A DNA stretch of 20,049 nucleotides from positions 62,408 through 82,456 of the forward strand of contig KL662191.1 in the NCBI GenBank assembly GCA_000733415.1. Direction: 5' to 3'. Source of the stretch: [Leptolyngbya] sp. JSC-1 (GTDB lineage: Bacteria > Cyanobacteriota > Cyanobacteriia > Elainellales > Elainellaceae). Shown here piece after piece: positions 1-7,153 of the stretch. The notes beneath the pieces are model-generated. The model worked only from the letters and a program-made list of their open reading frames with translations. It was not told the DNA's origin and made no database searches. Every line of letters begins with the position of its first letter. Within the stretch, counting starts at the first letter, position 1. Made by a program: the position numbers and the translations under genes.

Positions 1-226
1 CTAACTGGAAAATTACTTGTATTCGGTTTGCTGCCAATGATCCCAAGCAGAACCCGATTGAGGATATTTGGTTACAGGCGAAGCGATTCATTCGAGAGTA
101 CTATCACTTGTGTACATCGTTTAATGTAGCTAAGTTCTTATTCGAGTTTGTCACACATTGTCAGATCTTTAATTTTCACAAGCTTTTTACCTATGGCTGT
201 TTCTCACAACTCATTTAGGATCGCTA
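1..226 (+). mobile_element. 3' end of an IS630-family insertion sequence (partial, cut by window start)
   Basis: The first ~220 bases are the distal end of an insertion sequence. They encode the C-terminus of an IS630-type transposase that stops at 216-218. The element boundary must lie between that stop and the CTATAG at 224-229, where the reading frame of the oppositely oriented VOC gene is interrupted. IS630 elements target TA dinucleotides, and CTATAG contains TA steps, so insertion here fits the family. The other IS end lies outside the window, so the terminal inverted repeat cannot be verified. Confidence 0.7.
3..218 (+). CDS. IS630-family transposase, C-terminal fragment
   Basis: Reading from base 3 gives 71 codons without a stop, ending in TAG at 216-218. 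The fragment contains ANDPKQNPIEDIWLQAK followed by a helical FEFVTHCQIFNF segment. NPIEDIW is the hallmark around the last catalytic acidic residue (third D/E of the DDE/D triad) of IS630 transposases, and I recognise the following stretch as typical of cyanobacterial members. The N-terminal helix-turn-helix and the first two catalytic aspartates would lie upstream of the window. The reading frame shows no damage in the visible part, so the element may be intact. The family call is by recognition of the motif, not a search. Confidence 0.78.
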   Translation, partial: NWKITCIRFAANDPKQNPIEDIWLQAKRFIREYYHLCTSFNVAKFLFEFVTHCQIFNFHKLFTYGCFSQLI

Positions 227-568
227 TAGTTCAACACCTTTGGCCTGCAAATCGGCAGCCACCGACTCTAAATCATCAACCGCGAAGGCTAGATGGCGCA
301 ATCCGCAGGCTTCTGGCCGACTGACTCTAGGCGGCGGATCAGGAAAGGAAAATAATTCAATGGCGGTGTAGTCGTTTACCTGCAAATCCAGCTTGTAGGA
401 GTGGCGCTCGGCCCGGTACGTCTCGCGGATGATCGGGAAGCCCAGAATCTCTACATAAAATCGCTTTGACGTTTCGTAGTCAGAACAAATTATCGCCACA
501 TGATGGATATGGAGCAACACTGTCTCATCCTCCTCATCCTCACTCAAAGTATTCAGAGTTGCAGTCAT
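224..568 (-). pseudogene. VOC-family (glyoxalase/bleomycin-resistance fold) protein, C-terminus removed by IS insertion
   Basis: The 114-codon frame starts at ATG 566-568 and encodes a single VOC module of the YaeR/GloA2-like type: IHHVAIICSD at residues 21-30, SKRFYVEILGF at 34-44, AIELFSF at 69-75 and LRHLAFAVDDLE at 90-101. Expected metal ligands H23, E71 and H92 are present. Intact relatives run to about 125-130 residues and end with a strand holding the fourth ligand (a LPLELYE-like motif). Here the protein stops right after KGVEL at CTATAG, next to the IS630 transposase end. The last beta strands and the fourth ligand are therefore missing, and the product is probably inactive. The natural substrate of this family branch is not established. 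It is divergently oriented from the phosphonate operon, with a 112-bp gap to the first possible start there. Confidence 0.72.
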
Positions 569-728
569 CGCCGATCATGACACATTTGTTGCCTGCATCA
601 CGGGAGTAAAAGAACTTGTAAATAAATCCTTAAAGTTGCGCTGTTTAGGGAAGCGTTAATAGACGATTATTTTTCTCTTAATGTTAGTTCGATATGCTCC
701 GAGGCAGAGTCATCCTGTCATTACTATT

Positions 729-1844
729 ATGATTACTCGCCGATTTCTCAATGGCTTCAATCGCAAGTGGAAGAATTTTATTTCCCTATTTATCTCTAGC
801 CTTACGATCGTAGTTTTATTTACTGCCTGTGTAGCCGATCCCAGCCAGATGCAGAATAACGCTTCAAGTAACACAACTGGCACCGATAGCACAGAAACCC
901 TCACGGTTTACACAGCTTTAGAAGACGACCAGATCAAAGAGTATTTGAGTTCGTTTCAAGCGCAACATCCTAACATTAAAGTTAACATTGTCCGCGATTC
1001 GACGGGAGTCATTACCGCTAAGCTGTTGGCCGAGAAGGAAAATCCTCAGGCGGATGTGGTTTGGGGCACAGCAGCCTCTAGCCTCCTCGTTGCAGATCAG
1101 CAAGGCATGTTGGAACCCTACGCACCTGCCGGATTAGACAAGGTGACTCCCCAACTGCGCGATCCGCGTAACCCACCCCACTGGGTAGGCATTGATGCCT
1201 GGATGTCTGCCTTTTGCGTCAACACGGTTGAGCTAAAGGAAAAGAATCTGCCGATGCCCAAATCCTGGGCTGACCTAACCAAACCGGAATACAGAAATCA
1301 GATTGTGATGTCGAATCCGGCGTCTTCCGGAACTGGATTTCTGTCAGTCTCAGCAATGCTGCAAATGAAGGGTGAGGAAGAAGGTTGGAAGTATCTGGAT
1401 GGTCTACACCAGAATGTAGCTCAGTATATGCACTCCGGTTCTCGGCCCTGTAAAGCTGCGGGTGCAGGTGAATATCCCATCGGGATTTCTTTTGATTACC
1501 GAGCTGTGAAACAAAAGAACGATGGCGAACCGATCGAGCCAGTATTCCCTACCGAAGGCTCAGGGTGGGACATTGAGGCGAATGCACTAATTAAGAAAGC
1601 AAATATCAAACCGGCAGCAAAAACATTTTTAGATTGGGCCATCTCAGAGGATGTTTCTAAGAAATATGCTGAGAACTTTGCCATTACTGCTGTCAAGACT
1701 GACGTGCCCATTCCTCAAGGCTATCCAGCTGATCCCCTCAAGCAGCTCGCCAAAAATGATTTCAACTGGGCTGCAACCAATCGCGACCGGATTTTAGAAG
1801 AGTGGACAAAGCGCTACGATGCCAAGTCAGAACCAAAGACTTAG
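729..1844 (+). CDS. phnS: 2-aminoethylphosphonate-type ABC transporter substrate-binding lipoprotein (PhnS-like)
   Basis: This is a periplasmic solute-binding protein of the extracellular family 1 fold, delivering an aminophosphonate to the transporter encoded just downstream. The open frame begins at ATG 681, but I prefer ATG 729. It places a basic n-region (RRFLNGFNRKWKNF) before a hydrophobic core and a lipobox LFTAC, whose Cys is residue 34 from this start (residue 50 from 681). The mature domain begins near TLTVYTALEDDQIKEYL. Further along, HSGSRPCKAAGAGEYPIGIS and GSGWDIEANALIKKA are signatures I associate with the 2-aminoethylphosphonate branch rather than with the related Fe(III)-binding FutA/AfuA proteins. 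It is first in a five-gene same-strand operon, 54 bp before the ATPase. An iron-binding role remains the main alternative, but the phosphonatase-like hydrolase in the same operon argues for phosphonate. Confidence 0.8.
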   Translation: MITRRFLNGFNRKWKNFISLFISSLTIVVLFTACVADPSQMQNNASSNTTGTDSTETLTVYTALEDDQIKEYLSSFQAQHPNIKVNIVRDSTGVITAKLLAEKENPQADVVWGTAASSLLVADQQGMLEPYAPAGLDKVTPQLRDPRNPPHWVGIDAWMSAFCVNTVELKEKNLPMPKSWADLTKPEYRNQIVMSNPASSGTGFLSVSAMLQMKGEEEGWKYLDGLHQNVAQYMHSGSRPCKAAGAGEYPIGISFDYRAVKQKNDGEPIEPVFPTEGSGWDIEANALIKKANIKPAAKTFLDWAISEDVSKKYAENFAITAVKTDVPIPQGYPADPLKQLAKNDFNWAATNRDRILEEWTKRYDAKSEPKT

Positions 1845-1898
1845 AAATCGGAGATGACAGTGCTTCCCATTTACTACTCCCCTGATTAGGAGAATCTG

Positions 1899-3083
1899 AT
1901 GAACCCCTCTGAGCAACCTGTGGCAACGACTAACAGTCCAGCCTCTGTTTCGGTTCCGGTTTCGCAAAGTGTATCGGGATATCGAGTAGATGGACAAGCT
2001 GCCGCTCAACCTGCCTATTTGCAGCTAGAAGATATCAACAAAAGCTTCGGCAATTTTGTGGCGCTGAAAAACATCTACCTGGATGTTTATCCTGGCGAGT
2101 TTGTTTGTCTACTTGGTCCGAGTGGTTGTGGCAAAACGACTCTGCTGCGAATCATTGCTGGGTTAGAGGAACAGACGAGTGGGCGGGTGATCCAGGGGGG
2201 CAAGAACGTTTCCTATCTACCGCCTGCTAAACGCGATTTCGGGATTGTGTTCCAATCCTACGCCCTGTTTCCCAATCTGACGGCGACCCAGAATATTGCT
2301 TATGGGTTGCAGAACGCCAAGTTACCCAAACCCCAAATCGAACGGCGGGTGACAGAATTGCTAGAAACAGTGGGTTTGTCGGGCATGGGTCATAAGTATC
2401 CCTCCCAACTGTCGGGCGGGCAGCAGCAGCGGGTGGCGCTGGCACGGGCCTTGGCTCTCTCACCGGGACTGTTGTTGCTGGATGAACCGCTGTCGGCTTT
2501 GGATGCGCAGGTGCGGGTGAAACTGCGAACAGAAATTGCCCAGCTTCAAAAGCGGCTGGGAATCACAACCGTGATGGTGACTCACGATCAGGCAGAAGCA
2601 TTGGCGATGGCGGATCGGATCGTGGTGATGGATAAGGGCTACATTGCGCAGGTGGGCGCACCCTATGCGGTGTATCAGCGTCCGAGCAATCCGTTTGTGG
2701 CCAATTTTATTGGCGTGATGAATTTCCTGCAAGGAACTGTGATTGCTCCCGATCGGGTCCGCTGCGGCAATCTTGTCCTTCAAGCAACTCAGAATGGAGC
2801 GGAAGTGAATCAGTCCGTCAAGGTGGCCATTCGGCCAGAAGAGATTCGCGTTCTCACCGATACGGAGGCTCAAGCCAATCCACAAAACCTGTTGAGCGCC
2901 GAGGTGCAGAGCATGGAATATCTGGGCACGGGCTATCTCGTTACCTGTGTGCCAGATGGTGATGCTAAAGAAACGCTGCTGATTGATGTTTCTACGTTTG
3001 AAGCTAGAGGCTTAGGACTAGGCCAAGGGTCCAACCTCAAGCTCTATTTGCCGCCAGATCATGTGCAGGTGTTTGCCGTTTAA
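1899..3083 (+). CDS. phnT: ABC transporter ATP-binding protein, aminophosphonate import (PhnT-like)
   Basis: This is the ATPase that energises the import system. From the 1899 start, Walker A is GPSGCGKTT (73-81), the Q-loop is FQSYALFP (Gln119), the signature is LSGGQQQR (171-178), Walker B is LLLLDEP (191-197) and the H-loop is THD (His229). A TOBE-type regulatory domain of about 120 residues follows from about 275. The ~40 residues before LQLEDINKSF are rich in Ser/Val/Ala/Gln and look unstructured; they are unusual for this family. The start is nonetheless supported by AGGAG at 1888-1892, with no equally good internal start. ATPases of the spermidine/iron/2-aminoethylphosphonate group are hard to separate by sequence alone, so substrate assignment rests on its neighbours. 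The next gene begins 23 bp downstream. Confidence 0.85.
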   Translation: MNPSEQPVATTNSPASVSVPVSQSVSGYRVDGQAAAQPAYLQLEDINKSFGNFVALKNIYLDVYPGEFVCLLGPSGCGKTTLLRIIAGLEEQTSGRVIQGGKNVSYLPPAKRDFGIVFQSYALFPNLTATQNIAYGLQNAKLPKPQIERRVTELLETVGLSGMGHKYPSQLSGGQQQRVALARALALSPGLLLLDEPLSALDAQVRVKLRTEIAQLQKRLGITTVMVTHDQAEALAMADRIVVMDKGYIAQVGAPYAVYQRPSNPFVANFIGVMNFLQGTVIAPDRVRCGNLVLQATQNGAEVNQSVKVAIRPEEIRVLTDTEAQANPQNLLSAEVQSMEYLGTGYLVTCVPDGDAKETLLIDVSTFEARGLGLGQGSNLKLYLPPDHVQVFAV

Positions 3084-3106
3084 TTTGCAGTTTGAAGAGG
3101 CTCGCT

Positions 3107-4882
3107 ATGACTTCCACAACGCCGCGTCGGTTCCGCTTGCCGTCTCTGATGGCCTTGCCTAAACGCCAGCAGATTGTCACAGGCGAAGACTGGCTGATGC
3201 GGTTACTGTTGGCGCTAGGGACCCTCTGGCTGCTGGTGGGCGTGGTGCTGCCGCTGTTTCCGATGATCGGGCGCAGCTTCCGCGACACAAACGGGAACTG
3301 GATTGGCTTAGCCAATTACGTCAAGTACTTGACCACACCGGCACTGGCAGCCTCGTTCACCAATAGTTTGTTCGTTGCCGTTGCCAGCACATTCTTTTCG
3401 GTGCTGCTGGCGTTTGTCTATGCCTATGCCCTCACCCGCACCCAAATGCCCGCCAAACCTATCTTTCGAGTGCTGGGCATGTTGCCGCTCTATATCCCGC
3501 CGCTGGCTCACGCGATTGGCCTGATTTACCTATTTGGCAACAAAGGTTTAGTCACCACCGGCTTCTTTGGGCTGCTACCGCAGTTGGATATCAATCTCTA
3601 TGGGCCAGTCGGGATCATCATCGGTGAAGTGCTGTACTGTTTTCCGCAGGCACTGGTGATTTTGATGACGGCCCTCAGTCTTACGGATGCCCGCCTCTAC
3701 GAAGCGGCTGAGGTACTGGGCAGTTCATCGTTGAAGACATTTCTGACCGTTACGTTACCCAGCATTAAGTATGGTTTAATCAGCGCTGTTTTCGTTTGTT
3801 TCACCCTGGCGTTTACAGATTTCGGAGTTCCCAAAGTCGTGGGCGGTAACTACAATGTACTCGCAACGGACATTTACAAGCAGGTGATTGGTCAGCAAAA
3901 TTTCTCAATGGGGGCGACCATTAGCGTTTTTCTGTTGGTTCCTACGGTGATTGCCTTTATCGTAGATCGGATCATTCAGCGGCGTCAGACTGCTCTAGTG
4001 AGCGCTAAGGCAGTACCACTTCAGCCCAAGCCCAATTTGCTTCTAGATAGAGCCATGTTTGTGTTTTGCAGTTTGCTGGCCGGATTCGCGCTGGCTGTGC
4101 TGCTGGTGATCATCTTTGCGTCGTTGGTGCAAGTCTGGCCCTACAACCTGTCCCTGAGCTTGCAGAACTACGACTTCAGTACTGTCGGTGGCGGCGGCTA
4201 TGGTGCATTCTGGAACAGCATTCGCATGTCGGTGTATACGGCAATTTTTGGAACAGTCGCTGTGTTTACAGGTGCCTATTTGGTTGAGAAAGGCAAAGGT
4301 GTCAAGTGGCTGCGTTCCATCAACTACTTTTTGTCTACGATTCCGCTGGCGTTGCCTGGGTTGGTGTTGGGTCTGGCTTACGTGTTTTTCTTCAACAACC
4401 GCATCTGGTGGATTCCCTTTACTCAAGTAGCCATCTATAATCCGTTCAGCTTCATCTACGGCACGATGGCGATTCTGGTACTCTGCAACATCATTCACTT
4501 TTACACCGTTTGTTTTTTAACAGCCAATACGGCCCTGAAGCAAATCGATCCAGAGTTCGAAGCTGTGTCTGCCTCCATGCGCGTCCCGTTCTACAAAACC
4601 TTCTGGCGGGTGACGGTGCCGCTGTCGCTGCCAGCAATTCTAGAAATCGGCATTTACTTTTTCGTGAATGCCATGATTACTATCTCAGCGATTGTCTTTC
4701 TCTATCCAGCAGACCTACCCTTGGCCGCTGTGGCAATTGTGAATATGGATGATGCTGGAGATACGGCTGCTGCTGCCGCCATGTCTACGCTCGTAGTTTT
4801 GACCAGTATCGGCGTGCGAATTCTCTATTGGTTTTTCACCAAAGGATTACAGCAACGAGCACAGGCGTGGTTACAGCGGTGA
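3107..4882 (+). CDS. ABC transporter permease, two fused membrane domains (PhnU/PhnV-like fusion)
   Basis: This inner-membrane channel carries two BPD_transp_1 domains in one chain of 591 residues, so it acts as both permease halves. Each half has its own EAA loop that docks on the ATPase: EAAEVLGSSSLKTF near residue 198 and EAVSASMRVPFYKTFWRV near 484. About 12 hydrophobic segments can be read. The frame is open from a TTG at 3092, but ATG 3107 is preceded by GAAGAGG at 3094-3100 with ideal spacing, so I use 3107. In enteric bacteria the 2-aminoethylphosphonate transporter has separate PhnU and PhnV; a fused form is also known in this transporter family and in Fe(III) permeases. It lies third in the operon, 47 bp before the hydrolase. 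Confidence 0.83.
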   Translation: MTSTTPRRFRLPSLMALPKRQQIVTGEDWLMRLLLALGTLWLLVGVVLPLFPMIGRSFRDTNGNWIGLANYVKYLTTPALAASFTNSLFVAVASTFFSVLLAFVYAYALTRTQMPAKPIFRVLGMLPLYIPPLAHAIGLIYLFGNKGLVTTGFFGLLPQLDINLYGPVGIIIGEVLYCFPQALVILMTALSLTDARLYEAAEVLGSSSLKTFLTVTLPSIKYGLISAVFVCFTLAFTDFGVPKVVGGNYNVLATDIYKQVIGQQNFSMGATISVFLLVPTVIAFIVDRIIQRRQTALVSAKAVPLQPKPNLLLDRAMFVFCSLLAGFALAVLLVIIFASLVQVWPYNLSLSLQNYDFSTVGGGGYGAFWNSIRMSVYTAIFGTVAVFTGAYLVEKGKGVKWLRSINYFLSTIPLALPGLVLGLAYVFFFNNRIWWIPFTQVAIYNPFSFIYGTMAILVLCNIIHFYTVCFLTANTALKQIDPEFEAVSASMRVPFYKTFWRVTVPLSLPAILEIGIYFFVNAMITISAIVFLYPADLPLAAVAIVNMDDAGDTAAAAAMSTLVVLTSIGVRILYWFFTKGLQQRAQAWLQR

Positions 4883-4929
4883 CATCAATTTACGACGCCA
4901 TTTTGAGTATTTAAGGTGAATTTTGAGGA

Positions 4930-5661
4930 ATGCCAATGGCTAAGGTTAAACTAGTAGTTTGCGACATGGCTGGTACAACCGTGCAGGACAACGGTGAAGT
5001 ACAGCGCTGTTTCTTGGAAGCGGCAGCAGCAACTGGCCTACAGGCCGATCCAAACAAGGTACGGTTCATGATGGGCTGGTCGAAGAAGCTGGTGTTTCAG
5101 ACCCTATGGCAAGCGCAAATAGAAGTTGAGCATCCCGATTATGAAACTAGGGTGAATGAATCCTTTAACCAGTTCAAATTGATTTTGGAAGACTACTATC
5201 GCACTCAAGCGGTTCAGCCAGCGGAAGGATGCTTAGAACTGTTTGCTTGGCTGAAATCGCAGCATATCAAGATTGCCCTGACCACAGGCTTCTATCGAGA
5301 AGTGACTAACATTATTCTCGAACGGCTGGGCTGGAATCAGGGATTGGATGCGAATTATGTGGGATCAGCCGAGTCTACGATTCAGGTTTCGGTGACGCCT
5401 TCTGAAATCTACGCCAACGAAGGCCGTCCAGCGCCGTTCATGATCCAGAAAGCGATGTACTATTTGAAAATACAGGATCCTAAAGCCGTAGTTAATATTG
5501 GCGATACACCTTCGGATATCGAATCAGGATACAATGCTAACTGCTTGCTTTCCTTCGGTATTACCAATGGCAGCCACACGAAAGAACAGTTGGAGGCTTA
5601 TCCGAACGACGGCTTACTAGCATCACTGCATGAACTGAAAGATCGAATTGCGAGTTTATAG
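4930..5661 (+). CDS. Phosphonatase-like HAD hydrolase (PhnX relative)
   Basis: A HAD-superfamily hydrolase, predicted to cleave the C-P bond of a phosphono-aldehyde made by the neighbouring oxidase. Numbered from 4930: motif I is DMAGTT (nucleophile Asp12; the second Asp of ordinary HAD enzymes is Ala, as in phosphonatases), motif II is LTTG (117-120), and GRPAP (165-169) carries an Arg where ordinary HADs have the motif III Lys. The acidic pair is GDTPSD (Asp192, Asp196). MGWSKK (48-53) sits where PhnX has MGxxK with its Schiff-base lysine, so Lys52 is a candidate equivalent; an alignment is needed. This matches the PhnX-like subgroup that co-occurs with FAD oxidoreductases (TIGR03351-type). 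ATG 4936 is an equally good start, since GAGGA at 4925-4929 sits 6 nt before it. It lies 8 bp before the oxidase gene. Confidence 0.83.
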   Translation: MPMAKVKLVVCDMAGTTVQDNGEVQRCFLEAAAATGLQADPNKVRFMMGWSKKLVFQTLWQAQIEVEHPDYETRVNESFNQFKLILEDYYRTQAVQPAEGCLELFAWLKSQHIKIALTTGFYREVTNIILERLGWNQGLDANYVGSAESTIQVSVTPSEIYANEGRPAPFMIQKAMYYLKIQDPKAVVNIGDTPSDIESGYNANCLLSFGITNGSHTKEQLEAYPNDGLLASLHELKDRIASL

Positions 5662-5669
5662 GTTTGAAC

Positions 5670-6791
5670 ATGACCAATCACACAGAAGTAGCGATTATTG
5701 GAGCAGGCATTGTGGGCTTGGCGCATGCGCTGGCTGCCGCGAAACGAGGGTTACGGGTGACGGTGTTTGAGCGCAATCCGCAGGCAGTCGGAGCATCGAT
5801 TCGCAACTTTGGCATGATCTGGCCAATTGGTCAGCCTACCGGAATGCTGTATCAACGAGCGCTGCAATCACGGCAAATCTGGACTGAACTTGCACCCCAA
5901 GCTGGATTTGCCCTAGAGGAATGTGGTTCACTCCATCTCGCCTATCGCCGGGATGAATTGGCCGTATTGGAGGAGTTTGTGGCAACGCTGCCAGCAGACC
6001 ATCAGGCCAAACTTCTATCTGCCTCGGAAGTGACCGCCAAAAGCCCAGCCGCTATTACCGACAGCCTACTTGCGGCCCTCTGGAGTCCCACCGAATGCAC
6101 CGTCGATCCGAGAGAAGCGATTGGAAAACTGCCGGTATACTTGACCACGCAATTCAAGGTTGACTTCCAGTTCGGCAAGGTTGTTAACCAGATTACCTAT
6201 CCTCAGCTGATCGCAGGCAGCGAATCCTGGACCGCCGACCGAATTTTTGTGTGCAGCGGTGCCGATTTTGAGACGCTTTACCCAGCGCTCTACGCGACCA
6301 GCGGCCTCACTAAAGTAAAACTGCAAATGATGCGCACCGTGCCCCAACCCAACAACTGGCGCATTGGTCCTTCTCTCTGTGGTGGTCTCACCCTCACCCA
6401 CTACAGCGCCTTTGCCCACTGCCAATCCCTATCCGCTTTGAAAACCCGCATCGAGACGGAGACGCCGCACTTCCCTAAGTGGGGTATTCATGTGATGATG
6501 TCGCAAAATGCTAGCGGAGAACTCGTTCTAGGAGATTCCCACGAGTACGGCTTAAATCCCGATCCATTTGACCGGACCGAGATTAATCAGTATGTGTTGG
6601 ACTACCTGAAGCAATTTGCCCAAGCCCCAACCTTTGAAATTGCCGAAACCTGGCATGGGGTTTACGCCAAATTACCCGGCAGAACCGAATTTATCGCCCA
6701 GCCGGAACCAGGAGTCACAATTGTGAATGCCCTGAGTGGTGCGGGGATGACGCTTTCGTTTGGGTTGGCGGAGATGGGGATGGGAGGATGA
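5670..6791 (+). CDS. FAD-dependent amine oxidoreductase of phosphonate clusters (TIGR03364-type)
   Basis: A DAO-family flavoprotein expected to oxidatively deaminate an aminophosphonate and supply the aldehyde to the hydrolase upstream. The N-terminus has the Rossmann dinucleotide motif GAGIVG (11-16, from ATG 5670), followed by an acidic residue ending the second strand (VTVFE). GASIRNFGMIWPIGQ is characteristic of the group that travels with PhnX-like hydrolases. The C-terminal FAD-contact region TWHGVYAKLPGR...NALSGAGMTLSFGLAE is present. A TTG at 5664 is also in frame, but ATG 5670 with AGG at 5660-5662 is preferred. The last residues (MGMGG) are encoded by a purine-rich microsatellite, so the native C-terminal tail has probably been replaced. 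Exact substrate (2-aminoethylphosphonate, a hydroxylated or an N-methylated form) cannot be read from sequence. Confidence 0.8.
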   Translation: MTNHTEVAIIGAGIVGLAHALAAAKRGLRVTVFERNPQAVGASIRNFGMIWPIGQPTGMLYQRALQSRQIWTELAPQAGFALEECGSLHLAYRRDELAVLEEFVATLPADHQAKLLSASEVTAKSPAAITDSLLAALWSPTECTVDPREAIGKLPVYLTTQFKVDFQFGKVVNQITYPQLIAGSESWTADRIFVCSGADFETLYPALYATSGLTKVKLQMMRTVPQPNNWRIGPSLCGGLTLTHYSAFAHCQSLSALKTRIETETPHFPKWGIHVMMSQNASGELVLGDSHEYGLNPDPFDRTEINQYVLDYLKQFAQAPTFEIAETWHGVYAKLPGRTEFIAQPEPGVTIVNALSGAGMTLSFGLAEMGMGG

Positions 6792-6820
6792 GGGAGATGG
6801 GGAAGATAGGGAAGATGGGG
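6771..6820 (+). repeat. Purine-rich microsatellite (9-bp units) overlapping the oxidase stop codon
   Basis: Three tandem 9-mers GAGATGGGG, AAGATAGGG and AAGATGGGG lie at 6794-6820. A further GAGATGGGG at 6771-6779 is separated from them by ATGGGAGGATGAGG. The tract runs through the last codons and stop (6789-6791) of the FAD oxidoreductase. Such G/A-rich short tandem repeats are common in filamentous cyanobacterial genomes and vary in copy number. Confidence 0.8.
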
Positions 6821-6870
6821 GCTGTTTAGAATTTTGGGTCAATCCAGCATTTGACTTCCACTTCTCCCAG

Positions 6871-7017
6871 CCGCGAATCGATTGCGGGCTAATCGGGGAA
6901 GTCTGCTATAGGCGCAGCCTTCTGACAGAGTAGCAGACCAAGCAAGAGGTTTAGTCCCCTACCCTGCGGAAACGCAAGCGTATGAGTGGACTTGCTTCAT
7001 TAGCCCGCGATTCATCT
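6871..7017. repeat. Three-way-junction inverted-repeat element (structured intergenic repeat)
   Basis: An outer 10-bp perfect stem, GCGGGCTAAT (6884-6893) with ATTAGCCCGC (6999-7008), encloses two hairpins. The first is GTCTGCTA (6901-6908) with TAGCAGAC (6931-6938). The second is AGCAAG (6941-6946) plus TCC (6955-6957) against GGACTTGCT (6988-6996), capped by TGCG-GAAA-CGCA (6965-6976), a GNRA tetraloop. Similar but imperfect CGCGAATC/GATTC sequence extends the outer stem. The architecture resembles the element at 15945-16064. It could be a dispersed palindromic repeat, a remnant of an IS end, or a non-coding RNA. No coding frame is evident in 6792-7153. Confidence 0.6.
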
Positions 7018-7123
7018 GCGGGCAGGGCAGGCAACGAAACGACACAGAACCATTTACAGACCCGAAAGACGGCGTCTATTGGTTGAGTACTCTAAACGTT
7101 CGAGGGCCGCTGCTAATCTCCTT

Positions 7124-7147
7124 AAGCGTTCAGGATAAGCGTTCAGG
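7124..7147. repeat. Tandem 11-bp direct repeat AAGCGTTCAGG
   Basis: Two perfect copies of AAGCGTTCAGG at 7124-7134 and 7137-7147 (period 13) lie immediately behind the RTX gene stop codon. No hairpin forms between them. Function unknown. Confidence 0.7.
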
Positions 7148-7153
7148 CTAGTT

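Noticed and set aside
625..665. A PhoB/SphR-type Pho box upstream of the phosphonate operon.
   Set aside because: TTTAG and GTTAA are 11 bp apart, but the surrounding bases do not follow the CTTAACCT-like consensus and no third repeat is in phase.
729..3083. An Fe(III) (Fut/Afu-type) uptake system.
   Set aside because: The binding protein and fused permease resemble iron transporters, but the signature around GSGWDIEA and the operon partners favour aminophosphonate.
6884..7008. A cobalamin riboswitch or RNase P/tmRNA-type RNA.
   Set aside because: None of the conserved boxes of these RNAs could be matched in either orientation; only the fold is visible.
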